Of a DNA stretch of 64,000 nt, positions 20,088 through 28,793 are shown in pieces. Both the position numbers and the translations under genes were made by a program. The notes beneath the pieces are model-generated. The model saw only the letters and a list, made by a program, of their open reading frames with translations, had not been told where the DNA came from and did not search any database. This DNA is from Solilutibacter tolerans (GTDB lineage: Bacteria > Pseudomonadota > Gammaproteobacteria > Xanthomonadales > Xanthomonadaceae), in assembly GCF_900155935.1 (NCBI RefSeq), contig NZ_FTLW01000001.1:582094-646093 (forward strand), read 5' to 3'. Positions within the stretch are counted from its first letter, which is position 1; each line of letters opens with the position of its first letter.

Positions 20088-20855
20088 TCAGTCGAGCGCG
20101 GCGATGTCCAGCTTGCCTTTTTCCAGGCGAATCTGCACGGCGCGTCCTATCAACTCGCGGGGAAAATCGTCGGCCACCATGTAGGTACCGGCGATGGCGA
20201 CAAGCTCGGCGTGGAAGTCGCGGCAGAAAATACGCGCGTTTTCCATGCCCTGGGCACCGGCTAGCGCACGACCGCGGAGCGCGCCGTAGATGTGGATGGA
20301 GCCATCGGCGATGACCTCGGCGCCGGCGCCGACGGTGCCGACCACAGTCAGGTCGCGCTGTTCGGCGTAGAGCTGTTGGCCTGAGCGCACCGAGGCGACC
20401 TGCATCAGGCCCGGCTCACCGGCTGAAGGTGCAGCAACAGGTGCAGCTTTCTGCGGCTTTTCAGCCGCCGCGGGCTTGGCAGCGGGCGGCGGGGCGATGT
20501 CGACTTCGCCGCCCGCACGCTCGTACTGGGCACGGAACTTGGCTAAGAGCGGCAAGCCCAACTCGACTGCCAGCGCATCATTCTCGCTGCTGCCGTAGGC
20601 CAGACCCACCGGCAGCGCACCAGCGCCACGGAGTGCTTCCACCAGCTCACGAGCTTGCACTGCGCTGGGGAGTTGGGTCAGGCCGCCGAAATCCAGAATC
20701 ACCGCAGCGCGCTCAAACATCTTGGGCGCGCGACTGACGCGCTGGCGCATTTCCTCGGCCAGCGCAGCGATGTCGAGGGTACGGATTTTCAGGTTGGCGA
20801 TGCCGACTTGGCCGATTTTCAGCTCACCGGCGGGTTCGTAGTTCGGCAGGCTCAC
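20088..20855 (-). CDS. minC: MinC, FtsZ assembly inhibitor
   Basis: 255 residues from a GTG at 20855. The N-terminal domain (ELKIGQVGIANLKIRTLDI...ILDFGGL) and the C-terminal beta-helix (DLTVVGTVGAGAEVIADGSIHIYGALRGRALAG) are both clear, joined by a Pro/Ala-rich linker of about 40 residues. It blocks FtsZ polymers away from mid-cell. The GTG overlaps the stop of the upstream GNAT gene (GTGA), so it is translationally coupled. A longer ATG-started frame would lie inside that gene and is rejected. Confidence 0.96.
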   Translation of the reverse strand: MSLPNYEPAGELKIGQVGIANLKIRTLDIAALAEEMRQRVSRAPKMFERAAVILDFGGLTQLPSAVQARELVEALRGAGALPVGLAYGSSENDALAVELGLPLLAKFRAQYERAGGEVDIAPPPAAKPAAAEKPQKAAPVAAPSAGEPGLMQVASVRSGQQLYAEQRDLTVVGTVGAGAEVIADGSIHIYGALRGRALAGAQGMENARIFCRDFHAELVAIAGTYMVADDFPRELIGRAVQIRLEKGKLDIAALD

Positions 20856-21448
20856 AGGCTGGTTCCGGTAGGGCGGTGTGCGGTTCGCAGGGTGCGTGGG
20901 CGGGCCACCCAAGGTACATCTGGCAGTTTGTCGCCATAGGTCTCGCGAATCCAGTTGTGGCTGCACATCGGCTTCATCAGCATGCAGGCGCGGGTGCCAT
21001 CGGTCTGCAGGTTTTGCCCGATCTCGTGGAATCCAAAGCTGCCGTGGAATAGCAGGGCGGGATCGCTTCCCTCCTGCAAGAAGACTTCGCAGGCGAGCTC
21101 GGGGTAGCGCGCCTCGGCATAGCCCTGCACATCGGCGTACAGCGCACGGCCCACGCCACCGCCGCGGCGGCGGCTGGCGACGACGATGCGGTCGATGTAG
21201 AGGAAGTCGCCGTGACGCTCACGGAACCAGCGGAAGTTGGCGCTGTCATGCGCCGAATCGGAACCGAACGCCATCAGGACACCTGCCAGGTTGCCGTCGT
21301 GCTCCGCGACCCGGAAATATTCAGCGGTGTCGAAGAAACGGCGCAGGCGAGCAGCGTCGATGGGGAGGATGCCGGGGCCGGCGGCGTTGTTGAGGGCAAG
21401 GACGGAATCCAGCTCGTGCTCTCGCACGTCGCGGACGACAATCGACAT
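20852..21448 (-). CDS. GNAT family N-acetyltransferase
   Basis: 198 residues. The acetyl-CoA-binding stretch DRIVVASRRRGGGVGRALYADV is the GNAT motif A (R/Q-x-x-G-x-G/A), and a C-terminal HGSFGFHEIGQ is the usual beta6-7 motif. The substrate is unknown. It is the first gene of the min transcript and its stop overlaps the minC GTG. It is divergent from the sensor kinase gene. Confidence 0.88.
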   Translation of the reverse strand: MSIVVRDVREHELDSVLALNNAAGPGILPIDAARLRRFFDTAEYFRVAEHDGNLAGVLMAFGSDSAHDSANFRWFRERHGDFLYIDRIVVASRRRGGGVGRALYADVQGYAEARYPELACEVFLQEGSDPALLFHGSFGFHEIGQNLQTDGTRACMLMKPMCSHNWIRETYGDKLPDVPWVARPRTLRTAHRPTGTSL

Positions 21449-21572
21449 TCCTGACTCCGTTCGGGTGAATCGCCGTCTTCGGCGGCTTATTCATCCATTA
21501 TCGCACGGTCAGCTGGATGAGGCATGACTTCCGGGCGAGGTGCCCGTCATCTGCTTGTGACTAAGATGCCGC

Positions 21573-22787
21573 ATGTTTGGCAGCATCTCCCATACCCGTT
21601 TGCTGCGCTACGCGGGCCTGTTCACCTGGGCCATGGTCGGCGCGCCATTGCTATACACGACCTTCGTGCTGAGTCGCGGCGAGGAGGGCTCGAGCGTGCC
21701 GACGATTGGCCCGTGGGGCTGGCTGGCCTATCTCCTGTTTGGCGCCTTGTATTTCGGTTTGACCCTGCGCATGGGGCGCCCGCATCGACGCGGCGTGCTC
21801 GACTACGTCTTGATGATGTTGCTGCTGGCCTGCTCGGTGGCCGTTAGCCATTTCAGTGGCAGTGGCTTGGGCGGCATCCTCATGGTGGTTGCGGCGACGG
21901 CGCTGCCGTGGACCTTGCCGATCCCCTGGGGCATCGCGCTGCTGGCCATCAGCCAGGCGGCGATCGCGCCGCTGTATGTGTGGTGGCAAGGCTTCGATTG
22001 GCCGTCGGCCATCCTGCAATCGATGATTTATGTCGGGTTTTGCGCCTTCAGCTTCATCACCGGCCTGGTTGCGCGCCAGCAGACCGAGGCCCGGGAAGAG
22101 CAGCGTCGCCTCAATGCGGAACTGCGTGCCACACGCGCTCTTTTGGCCGAGAGCGTGCGTGTGAATGAGCGCACACGGATCTCGCGTGAGCTGCACGATT
22201 TGCTAGGCCATCATCTAACCGCGCTGAGCCTCAATCTGGAAGTCGCTGGCCATTTGACCGATGGCAAGGCAGCGGGGCATGTGCGCCAAGCCCATACTCT
22301 GGCCAAATTGCTGCTGACCGATGTGCGCGAAGCCGTCAGCACGATGCGCGAGGATGCTGCGGCCCTGCACGTCGCCAGTGCGTTGAAACCATTGGCAGAG
22401 AACGTGCCGAACATGGTGATCGAGATGACCGTGCCGGACGATCTGGTGGTCGCCGATCCCGAGCGCGCCCACGTATTGCTGCGCTCGGTACAGGAAATCA
22501 TCACCAATGCGGTACGCCATTCCGGCGCATCGCGGCTGGACATTCGTTTGTGGCGAGACCACGGCAGCCTGATCCTGCATGCGCGCGACGACGGACGCGG
22601 TGTAGAAGCACTGGCGCCGGGCAACGGACTGCGTGGCTTGTCCGAGCGATTGAAGCAATATCAAGGTAGCGTCGTGGTGGACACGGCGCCGGGCGATGGG
22701 TTTGCGCTGCAGCTGCGTTTGCCGCTCAGCGATGGAATTACCCAGGCAGACACACTGCAACACATGAACATGGGAGCGACGAAATGA
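21573..22787 (+). CDS. NarL/DesK-type sensor histidine kinase
   Basis: 404 residues. About six hydrophobic helices in the first 165 residues form the sensor, followed by a coiled coil and the HisKA_3 dimerisation domain ERTRISRELHDLLGHHLTAL with phospho-acceptor H208. The ATPase domain has the N box (EIITNAVRHSGA) and G box (DDGRG, GNGLRGLSERL). There is no obvious periplasmic loop, so it probably senses something in or at the membrane. The stop overlaps the regulator gene by 4 nt. Confidence 0.93.
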   Translation: MFGSISHTRLLRYAGLFTWAMVGAPLLYTTFVLSRGEEGSSVPTIGPWGWLAYLLFGALYFGLTLRMGRPHRRGVLDYVLMMLLLACSVAVSHFSGSGLGGILMVVAATALPWTLPIPWGIALLAISQAAIAPLYVWWQGFDWPSAILQSMIYVGFCAFSFITGLVARQQTEAREEQRRLNAELRATRALLAESVRVNERTRISRELHDLLGHHLTALSLNLEVAGHLTDGKAAGHVRQAHTLAKLLLTDVREAVSTMREDAAALHVASALKPLAENVPNMVIEMTVPDDLVVADPERAHVLLRSVQEIITNAVRHSGASRLDIRLWRDHGSLILHARDDGRGVEALAPGNGLRGLSERLKQYQGSVVVDTAPGDGFALQLRLPLSDGITQADTLQHMNMGATK

Positions 22788-23428
22788 TCCGGGTATTCCT
22801 GGTGGATGATCAGACCTTGGTGCGGCAGGGCGTGAAGTCCTTGCTGGCACTGTCCGATGACATCATTGAGGTGGTCGCTGAAGCCTCTGACGGCCGCGAA
22901 GCGGTCGAGCGTATCCCCCAGGTCAAACCTGACGTCGTGCTGATGGACATGCGCATGCCGGTGATGTCAGGCCTCGAAGCCCTGCAGGCCTTGTCACGGA
23001 CCAACCAACTGCCGCCGACGATCATCCTCACTACTTTCGACGACGACCAATTGGTGCTCGCGGGCCTCAAGGCTGGAGCACGCGGTTATCTGCTGAAGGA
23101 TGTCTCGCTGGACCAGTTGGTCGGTGCTATTCAGACCGTCGCGGGTGGTGGCTCCCTGGTACAGCCCGCAGTCACCCAGCGCCTGTTGTCGGGGCTGGAG
23201 CATATGCAAAACGCCTTCGTCAGCCTGGATCGCCCTGATCCGTTGACCGACCGCGAAACCGAGATCCTGCGCTTGATGGCTGGCGGCTTCTCCAACAAGG
23301 AAATCGCCAATTCACTGGGCGTGGCAGAGGGCACGATCAAGAACCACGTGTCCAGCATTCTCTCCAAACTGGGCGTGCGTGACCGCACCCGGGCGGTGTT
23401 GAAGGCATTCGAGCTGCAACTGGTCTGA
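22784..23428 (+). CDS. NarL/FixJ-type response regulator
   Basis: 214 residues. The receiver domain has the acidic pair D8-D9, phospho-acceptor D55 in VVLMDMRMP, and the conserved Lys in YLLKDVS. A LuxR-type HTH follows (LTDRETEILRLMAGGFSNKEIA... and GTIKNHVSSILSKLGVRDRTRAV). It is the cognate partner of the kinase upstream, with which it overlaps (ATGA). The genes controlled are not evident. Confidence 0.95.
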   Translation: MIRVFLVDDQTLVRQGVKSLLALSDDIIEVVAEASDGREAVERIPQVKPDVVLMDMRMPVMSGLEALQALSRTNQLPPTIILTTFDDDQLVLAGLKAGARGYLLKDVSLDQLVGAIQTVAGGGSLVQPAVTQRLLSGLEHMQNAFVSLDRPDPLTDRETEILRLMAGGFSNKEIANSLGVAEGTIKNHVSSILSKLGVRDRTRAVLKAFELQLV

Positions 23429-23614
23429 GTGAACGGCTAGCAGTCCAGTCGCCAGCACCCAGCCCGGATGGCCGGGTACCAGGGCCATTCATTCTGAGGC
23501 CCAGGGCAGGAAATTCAGCTTGGGCATCTCGCCTCGCGCGCCCGGTCTTTGTTAGGATGTCGAATCCGCGACCCCGACCCCGCGACGGCTACGGCCGCCT
23601 TGGAGAACTTCCGA

Positions 23615-24748
23615 ATGACCCGTTTGATCGAGCTCTTGATTTCACTGGCGATCGTCGCCGCGCTGTTCCTGATCGTTGGTGTGGTGCTGCCGTCCCACCG
23701 CCATGTGTCCGAAAAGGTGGAAAGCAACCGCAAGCAGACCATCGTGTTTGATGTGGTGAACGGCTTTGGCCGCTTCCATGACTGGAATGCGCTGGCCGCC
23801 CGCGACCCGTCCATCCAGATGAAGATCTCGGGCCCTGATGCCGGCAAGGGCGCCAAGCTGGAATACACGTCCAAAGAAAAGGGCATTGGCAGCGGTTCCT
23901 GGACCATTACCGACAGCAAGCCCAAGAGCCAAGTCGATTTCATGATCGAGAATGGCGACTTCGGCAAGAACAAGAAATCGACCATCAAGCTGACCCCGAC
24001 CGGTCGCAACAACCGCAATGTCGAGATCGAGCAGACCTACGACGTCGATTACGGCTTCAACCTGTTGGGCCGCTACGCTGGTCTGTACGTCAAAAGCTAT
24101 ATGGGCGAAGACATCAAGATTGGTTTGGCGCGTCTGACCAACTTGCTGGCCGGTATTCCGAACCAAGACTACGGCATCGCCAACAGCCGCCTGACCGGGC
24201 TTGAGCTGGTCGACTTGCCGTCTGTACACGTGCTGTTCGTGACTTCCGGTAGCGTCAAGCGTGATGACGACAGCATTCAGGCGTCGATCGCTGCGAACCA
24301 GGAATGGATCAAGCGCACCATGGCTGCCAATGGTCTGACCGCCGTTGGCCCCGTCCGCATCGTCACCAATGAGCTGGGCCGCGAAACTTACAACTTCGAC
24401 ATCGTGCAGGTCGTCAGCAAGGGCGCTGCTGCGCCGGCTGCAGATGCATCGGCAGCGGGTGATACCGCCCCGGCTGCACCGGCTCCGGTCGCTGATGCAG
24501 GTGCCGAGCTGAAGGTCACCACGCAAGGCCCGGTGAAGTACGCACTGATCCCGGGGCGCCGTGCGGCACATGGCAAGTTCACTGGCTACTTTGCCGAGCT
24601 GGATGCCATGCGCAATGCGATTCGCGCCTGGGCCGCCGTGCGCGGCCACGAAGTGGTCGACCGCCCGTTCGAGGTGTACACCGGTGGCGTAGGCCCCGCG
24701 TTCACCGAGAACGGCAAGTTCGACCTGTACTGGCAGGTCAAGAACTGA
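23615..24748 (+). CDS. SRPBCC-domain plus GyrI-like effector-binding protein
   Basis: 377 residues from the ATG at 23615, with GGAG 9 nt upstream. A single N-terminal membrane helix (IELLISLAIVAALFLIVGVVLP) is followed by a START/polyketide-cyclase-like (SRPBCC) domain of about 145 residues. A C-terminal GyrI-like effector-binding region follows, interrupted by an Ala/Pro-rich low-complexity linker (about 270-300). This architecture is found in membrane-anchored ligand-binding proteins of unknown role. It is probably monocistronic, between the two-component pair and a hairpin terminator. Confidence 0.78.
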   Translation: MTRLIELLISLAIVAALFLIVGVVLPSHRHVSEKVESNRKQTIVFDVVNGFGRFHDWNALAARDPSIQMKISGPDAGKGAKLEYTSKEKGIGSGSWTITDSKPKSQVDFMIENGDFGKNKKSTIKLTPTGRNNRNVEIEQTYDVDYGFNLLGRYAGLYVKSYMGEDIKIGLARLTNLLAGIPNQDYGIANSRLTGLELVDLPSVHVLFVTSGSVKRDDDSIQASIAANQEWIKRTMAANGLTAVGPVRIVTNELGRETYNFDIVQVVSKGAAAPAADASAAGDTAPAAPAPVADAGAELKVTTQGPVKYALIPGRRAAHGKFTGYFAELDAMRNAIRAWAAVRGHEVVDRPFEVYTGGVGPAFTENGKFDLYWQVKN

Positions 24749-24770
24749 TCCGACCTGCATCGCACTGCAC

Positions 24771-24800
24771 CGAACGCCGCGTATCCCGCGGCGTTCGCGT
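24771..24800 (+). terminator. Intrinsic terminator-like hairpin
   Basis: Perfect 11-bp stem CGAACGCCGCG / CGCGGCGTTCG with a 5-nt loop, 22 nt after the SRPBCC gene stop, followed by CGTTT. Confidence 0.75.
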
Positions 24801-24827
24801 TTCTGGCCCAGGCCAAGGAGTCGGTTG

Positions 24828-25217
24828 ATGATCCCGAAGATCCACACAGGCTTGACCGAGCGACAAATGCACCGGCGATTCTGGTTGGCATCAAGCGGTT
24901 CGGTGCTGGCAGGGTTGTCGGTGGCGCTGGCCGCCTATGCCGCGCACGCCAGTTTGGGTGACAAGGCGCAGGGCAATTTGCAGCAAGCCGCGCTTTTCGC
25001 CTTCGGACATGGCGCTGCCTTGGCTGCACTGGCACCGCTCGCGGTGCGCCGCTTGGCATGGCTTGGGTTGTTGAGCATCGCTATCGGCACTTTGCTGTTT
25101 TCCGGCAGTCTGGTGTTGGGAGCTTTGTTCGGCATCTCCACCGGCGCAGCGCCGTTCGGCGGCATGCTGATGATCTCCGGCTGGTTGCTGCATGCCATCG
25201 GTCAATGGCGACGTTGA
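24828..25217 (+). CDS. DUF423 family small membrane protein
   Basis: 129 residues and four hydrophobic helices. The pattern GSVLAGLSVALAAYAAHAS ... FAFGHGAALAAL ... GTLLFSGSLVLGALFG ... APFGGMLMISGWLLHAIG is that of DUF423 (YgdD-like) proteins, whose function is unknown. AAGGAG lies 7 nt before the ATG at 24828, so the TTG three bases earlier is not used. It overlaps the glycosylase gene by 13 nt. Confidence 0.85.
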   Translation: MIPKIHTGLTERQMHRRFWLASSGSVLAGLSVALAAYAAHASLGDKAQGNLQQAALFAFGHGAALAALAPLAVRRLAWLGLLSIAIGTLLFSGSLVLGALFGISTGAAPFGGMLMISGWLLHAIGQWRR

Positions 25218-25891
25218 AGGTTCGCTATCCGCGCGGTTTTGATACCGAAGCCGCGGATGCCCATCTGTGCAAACGTGACCGCAAGCTGGGGCGGTGGATC
25301 GAGCGCATCGGGCCGATTGCCACGCAAAAGCAGTGGCGTGGGCGTTTCGATCCCGTCGATGCGCTGGCCCGCGCCATCCTTTACCAGCAACTCTCCGGCA
25401 AAGCCGCGTCGACAATCGTCGGGCGCGTGGAAGCCGCCATAGGCAGTGCGCGCTTGCATTGCGACACATTGAGTTTGGTCGATGATGCTGCGTTGCGTGC
25501 CTGCGGCGTGTCCGGAAACAAGACGCTCGCGCTGCGTGACCTCGCGCGACGCGAGGCGGCCGGTGAAATTCCTTCGATGCAGCAACTGCCGTGGCTGGAT
25601 GAGCAAACCATCATCGATGCCCTGGTGCCGATTCGCGGGATCGGTCGCTGGACGGTGGAGATGATGCTGATGTTTCGCCTGGGCCGACCTGATGTGCTGC
25701 CCGCGGACGATCTGGGCATTCGCAAAGGCATTCAGTTGATGGACAAACTGGACGTGATGCCTACGCCGCGCGAGGCACTAGTGCGCAGCGCACGTTGGGC
25801 ACCGCATCGGACGCAGGCGAGTTTCTATCTGTGGCGCATTGCGGATTTCGAAGTGGCCGCGAAGACGCCCGCCAAACGCTCTCAGGATTGA
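25205..25891 (+). CDS. AlkA-like 3-methyladenine DNA glycosylase
   Basis: 228 residues. This is an HhH-GPD glycosylase: ARAILYQQLSGKAA, then the helix-hairpin-helix LVPIRGIGRWTVEMMLMF and the catalytic Asp in VLPADDLGIRKG (equivalent to AlkA D238). It removes alkylated bases in base-excision repair. The N-terminal AlkA domain is absent, as in short bacterial homologues. The start lies inside the DUF423 gene (13-nt overlap). Confidence 0.92.
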   Translation: MATLKVRYPRGFDTEAADAHLCKRDRKLGRWIERIGPIATQKQWRGRFDPVDALARAILYQQLSGKAASTIVGRVEAAIGSARLHCDTLSLVDDAALRACGVSGNKTLALRDLARREAAGEIPSMQQLPWLDEQTIIDALVPIRGIGRWTVEMMLMFRLGRPDVLPADDLGIRKGIQLMDKLDVMPTPREALVRSARWAPHRTQASFYLWRIADFEVAAKTPAKRSQD

Positions 25892-26707
25892 TCAGTCTGC
25901 CACTATGCCGTTGAAACGCCAGTGCCAAGGCTCGTAGATGATGCCGTGTCGGTTGTCGCGCGGATAACTTAGGCCAAAGCCATGATCGCCTGCATGCCTG
26001 GATAGCCATTCGAAGGCGGGCGTTGTTTCGAAACTTTCTTCCGCCGCCGGCTCATTCGTCGTGCCGATGTCCAGCGCGAGTCCGGAATGATGTTCGGAAA
26101 AACCGGGCGCGGCATTCACCTGCAGGATGTCATCGACTTCCAGCCCGCGCGCAAGCTTGCGCTCGAAGATGCCGAGTTGATACGCATGGCTGCGATAACC
26201 TGAAATCGCTTCGAGGGTAATGCCATCGGCTTGCGCAGCAGCTTGCATGCGCGTCCATGCACGTGAGGCATCGGCATGTAGCCATAACGGCCGGTGCCAA
26301 CGGTCGAAGCCGGCAAAAGCGAGCCAGTCGGGTTCAGCCGCCAGTGAGAGACCGGTGCGTTCGGCGTAATTTTCAGCATCCAACCCCAAGGCCGATAGGC
26401 GCGCAGCGAGTGCATGCATCGGCAGATCAACGGCGGGGTGTGTCGCCCGTGCCAACTTGAAACTACGACGCGAGCGCCAACGCAGTGCGTCGTCCAGGCC
26501 GGCTTCGTGTTGGAGTTGCATCACCATGGGCGCCAGCGTGCCCCACCTGTCCATCGCGCCTAGATAGCGGCCGTCACGCTTGCGTCGTAGCGCCCATCGC
26601 GTCTGCGCAAGCAAGCGCGCATCGGCATTGCCGCGCGCACCCAGCAGCCATGCGGGCCAGATCTCGATTTCCTGGCTATTGAGCAGTAGCAGCGGGCGTG
26701 GCGTCAT
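25892..26707 (-). CDS. M15/VanY-like D-alanyl-D-alanine carboxypeptidase
   Basis: 271 residues. The LAS-peptidase zinc motifs are present: SGYRSHAYQ, SEHHSGLALDIG (His and Asp ligands) and EPWHWRF (last His ligand). It should trim D-Ala from peptidoglycan stem peptides. The N-terminal ~100 residues are Arg-rich without a clear signal peptide, so its location is uncertain. Its 3' end abuts the glycosylase gene on the other strand. The ATG at 26707 is preferred over a TTG at 26713. Confidence 0.88.
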   Translation of the reverse strand: MTPRPLLLLNSQEIEIWPAWLLGARGNADARLLAQTRWALRRKRDGRYLGAMDRWGTLAPMVMQLQHEAGLDDALRWRSRRSFKLARATHPAVDLPMHALAARLSALGLDAENYAERTGLSLAAEPDWLAFAGFDRWHRPLWLHADASRAWTRMQAAAQADGITLEAISGYRSHAYQLGIFERKLARGLEVDDILQVNAAPGFSEHHSGLALDIGTTNEPAAEESFETTPAFEWLSRHAGDHGFGLSYPRDNRHGIIYEPWHWRFNGIVAD

Positions 26708-27102
26708 GCGCAAAGGTTAACGGCTTTCCGGCAATTTCGGTTGGACATGGCTTTTGTCCATAGGGTTGAAAATCCGACAGATTTGCTTGATTGGGCCCTG
26801 GCCCCGAGTTCGACCATGCGATGGAAGCGCTGCCGGATTGCTTCCCACATCTCATGTTTGTCGAAGTCGATCATTATGTAAGCCACATCAGGTGCTTGGG
26901 CGCGTCATCGATCAGGCGGACGTTGGGCTCTGTAACAGGCAGACCGTGATAGGTGCTCCAATGGTCATTGAATCTGATGGAGGCGATGAGGGTCACCCAA
27001 ATTCCTAGTAACTACAGTTATTTAGCGCGATAAAAACGCGAGTAGAGACGTTGGCGGCCTGCAGGTATTTTTTCATCTTCTGCAAACGGATCCCAATGTG
27101 AG
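26708..27102. other. Gene-poor junction left of the SGNH/NmrA/TetR patch
   Basis: 395 bp with no credible gene. It is less GC-rich than the flanks and contains AT tracts (around 27010-27030 and 27070). A short - strand frame (26704-26886) has no family resemblance. It contains GTTCGACCATGC (26808-26819), which recurs at 29618-29629 on the far side of the three-gene patch. Confidence 0.5.
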
Positions 27103-27945
27103 ATGAAATTCTCGTCGAGCGAACAAGTGCGTTGGCTTTTGAAAGTCATTCAACCCGAGCGAACTCTCGCTTCCCTTCCTGGCGGTGCCAGCCTTGACCA
27201 GGGAACTCATGCCAAGCTCCTCGGCCTGCCGGAGGATATCTACGCGAGCGAACTTGGCCGCATGCAAAAGGAGGCCTCTGAAGCAGCAGACGAGCTGCTT
27301 GCTGATTCAGCCGTGGCATCGATGATCGATCGCCTTCCCCTGCAGGAAGGGGCCAAGGTAGTTGCGTTCGGCGACAGCTTGACGTCCGAGCCCCAGTCCT
27401 GGGCGGTAATCCTGAGGGAAATGCTGAGCAAGCGCCGGGGTGCCGAAGGAATTTCATTGACGATAAGCGCAGTCGCTGGCGAGACGACCACGCAGGGTCT
27501 CGTGCGGGTCGCTGATGTCATCAATTACCAGCCCGACTGGGTGCTCTTCCTATTCGGCACCAATGACGCCCGCACCCAGGGCGCGCAACCCACGAAGACA
27601 CTCGTCCATCACGAGGAGACCGCACGCAACATCGCGGAGCTGCGTCAGCGTGTTTCCAGTGAGACCGCAGCAACCTGTGTTTGGATCACTCCGCCCGCAG
27701 TAAACGAGACGTTGGTGACGGCGCATTGGGGCTTGGCCAGATTCGGAGTTCGGTTCCGCAACCAGGATCTGGAGCGAGTCGCCAAGATTGTCCGCGTGAG
27801 CGACGGACCGGTCATCGACGCCTTCTCCACGCTGGGAAGCCCGCCTTCTTCCGATCTGCTCATGGACGATGATTTGCACTTCACTCTGGCGGGGCAGAAG
27901 CGAATGGTGCTCGAAGTCATCCGCGGATGGAGCAAACTCAATTGA
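27103..27945 (+). CDS. SGNH/GDSL-type hydrolase
   Basis: 280 residues. Block I VVAFGDSLTSE gives the nucleophile S92, block III FLFGTNDART gives the oxyanion Asn, and block V DDLHFTLAGQKRM gives the Asp-x-x-His pair. It is therefore an esterase or lipase of the SGNH family with unknown substrate. The N-terminal 80 residues are helical and not part of the core, and there is no signal peptide, so it is cytoplasmic. It overlaps the NmrA-like gene by up to 19 nt. The surrounding patch looks acquired. Confidence 0.88.
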   Translation: MKFSSSEQVRWLLKVIQPERTLASLPGGASLDQGTHAKLLGLPEDIYASELGRMQKEASEAADELLADSAVASMIDRLPLQEGAKVVAFGDSLTSEPQSWAVILREMLSKRRGAEGISLTISAVAGETTTQGLVRVADVINYQPDWVLFLFGTNDARTQGAQPTKTLVHHEETARNIAELRQRVSSETAATCVWITPPAVNETLVTAHWGLARFGVRFRNQDLERVAKIVRVSDGPVIDAFSTLGSPPSSDLLMDDDLHFTLAGQKRMVLEVIRGWSKLN

Positions 27946-28793
27946 AATATCTCGTTTTTGGTGCCACTGGAAACATCGGCTTCCGAGTAGCTCAGCGCCT
28001 CATTGATGCTGGAATACGTCCGTCCGTTTTCGTGCGCAACGCGAAGAGGGCCAGGGCGCTATTCGGCCACCAAGTCGATATCCATACCGGAGACCTCGAA
28101 AAGCCAGGCCATTCACTCCACCTCGCACTGACTGGGGTCGACGGGGTCTTCCTCTTGACCGATGGGCCGGAACTCGACAAGCAGGATCACGCGGTTTCCT
28201 TCGCTGCACATCGCGCGGGCGTACGACACGTGGTCAAACTCTCGACATTGGACGTTAGAACCGGGATCGGAACCGGTCCCTAGCACGCGCGCGGCGAGAG
28301 TGCTATTCAAGAAAGTGGAGTGACGTACACGTTCATTCAAACAGCTGGATTCATGTCCAATGCGTTCGGCTGGTCAGATTCCATTCGCCGAGAGGGAGTG
28401 CTGCGCTCGTCTACGGGGACGGGCAAGATCGCCTTCATTCATCCAGACGACATAGCCGCCGTTGCTACGGCCGCACTCACCACGCGCGATCATGACGACC
28501 ATGCCCTGGTGATCACCGGCCGCATAGCGCTGTCATACGGGGAGATGGCGGCCAAGATCGGCAAAGCTATTGGCAAGCCCGTGAGCTTCGAGGAAATATC
28601 AGATCGTCAGGCCTACATCAGCACCGTCGAATGGGCCGGGAAAGGCCCTTACACCGATGCGCTCGTCGATATCTGGCGCGCAGTTCGCGAGGGAAAAATG
28701 GATACGGTCACCAAGGAGGTAAAGCGCGTTATCGGGCGGCAACCCATCTCGTTCGATCAGTGGGTAGCCGAGAATGCTGCATCGTTTCAATAG
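27927..28793 (+). pseudogene. NmrA-like NAD(P)-binding oxidoreductase split by an in-frame TAG
   Basis: The N-terminal half has the Rossmann loop YLVFGATGNIGFRVAQRL and runs 118 codons to a TAG at 28281. After that single stop the same frame continues HARGESAIQESGVTYTFIQ and on to 28793 with family-like sequence (GFMSNAFGWSDSIRREG, HPDDIAAVA). In NmrA-like proteins the position before His in this block is commonly Trp, so TGG to TAG is the likely change. There is no frameshift. Full length would be about 288 codons, normal for the family. It may be a recent nonsense mutation, a sequencing error or a suppressed stop. A TTG at 27942 with GGAG upstream is an alternative start. Confidence 0.82.

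Noticed and set aside
23642..24847. 401-codon - frame antisense to the SRPBCC gene
   Set aside because: No family signal, and it runs through a hairpin terminator and into the next gene's leader.
26704..26886. 60-codon - strand frame upstream of the VanY-like gene
   Set aside because: No homology that I can see, and it overlaps the start of the VanY-like gene.
28281..28283. TAG read as pyrrolysine or as programmed readthrough in the NmrA-like gene
   Set aside because: No pylT-like RNA or known readthrough context is visible, and the position fits a simple Trp codon change.
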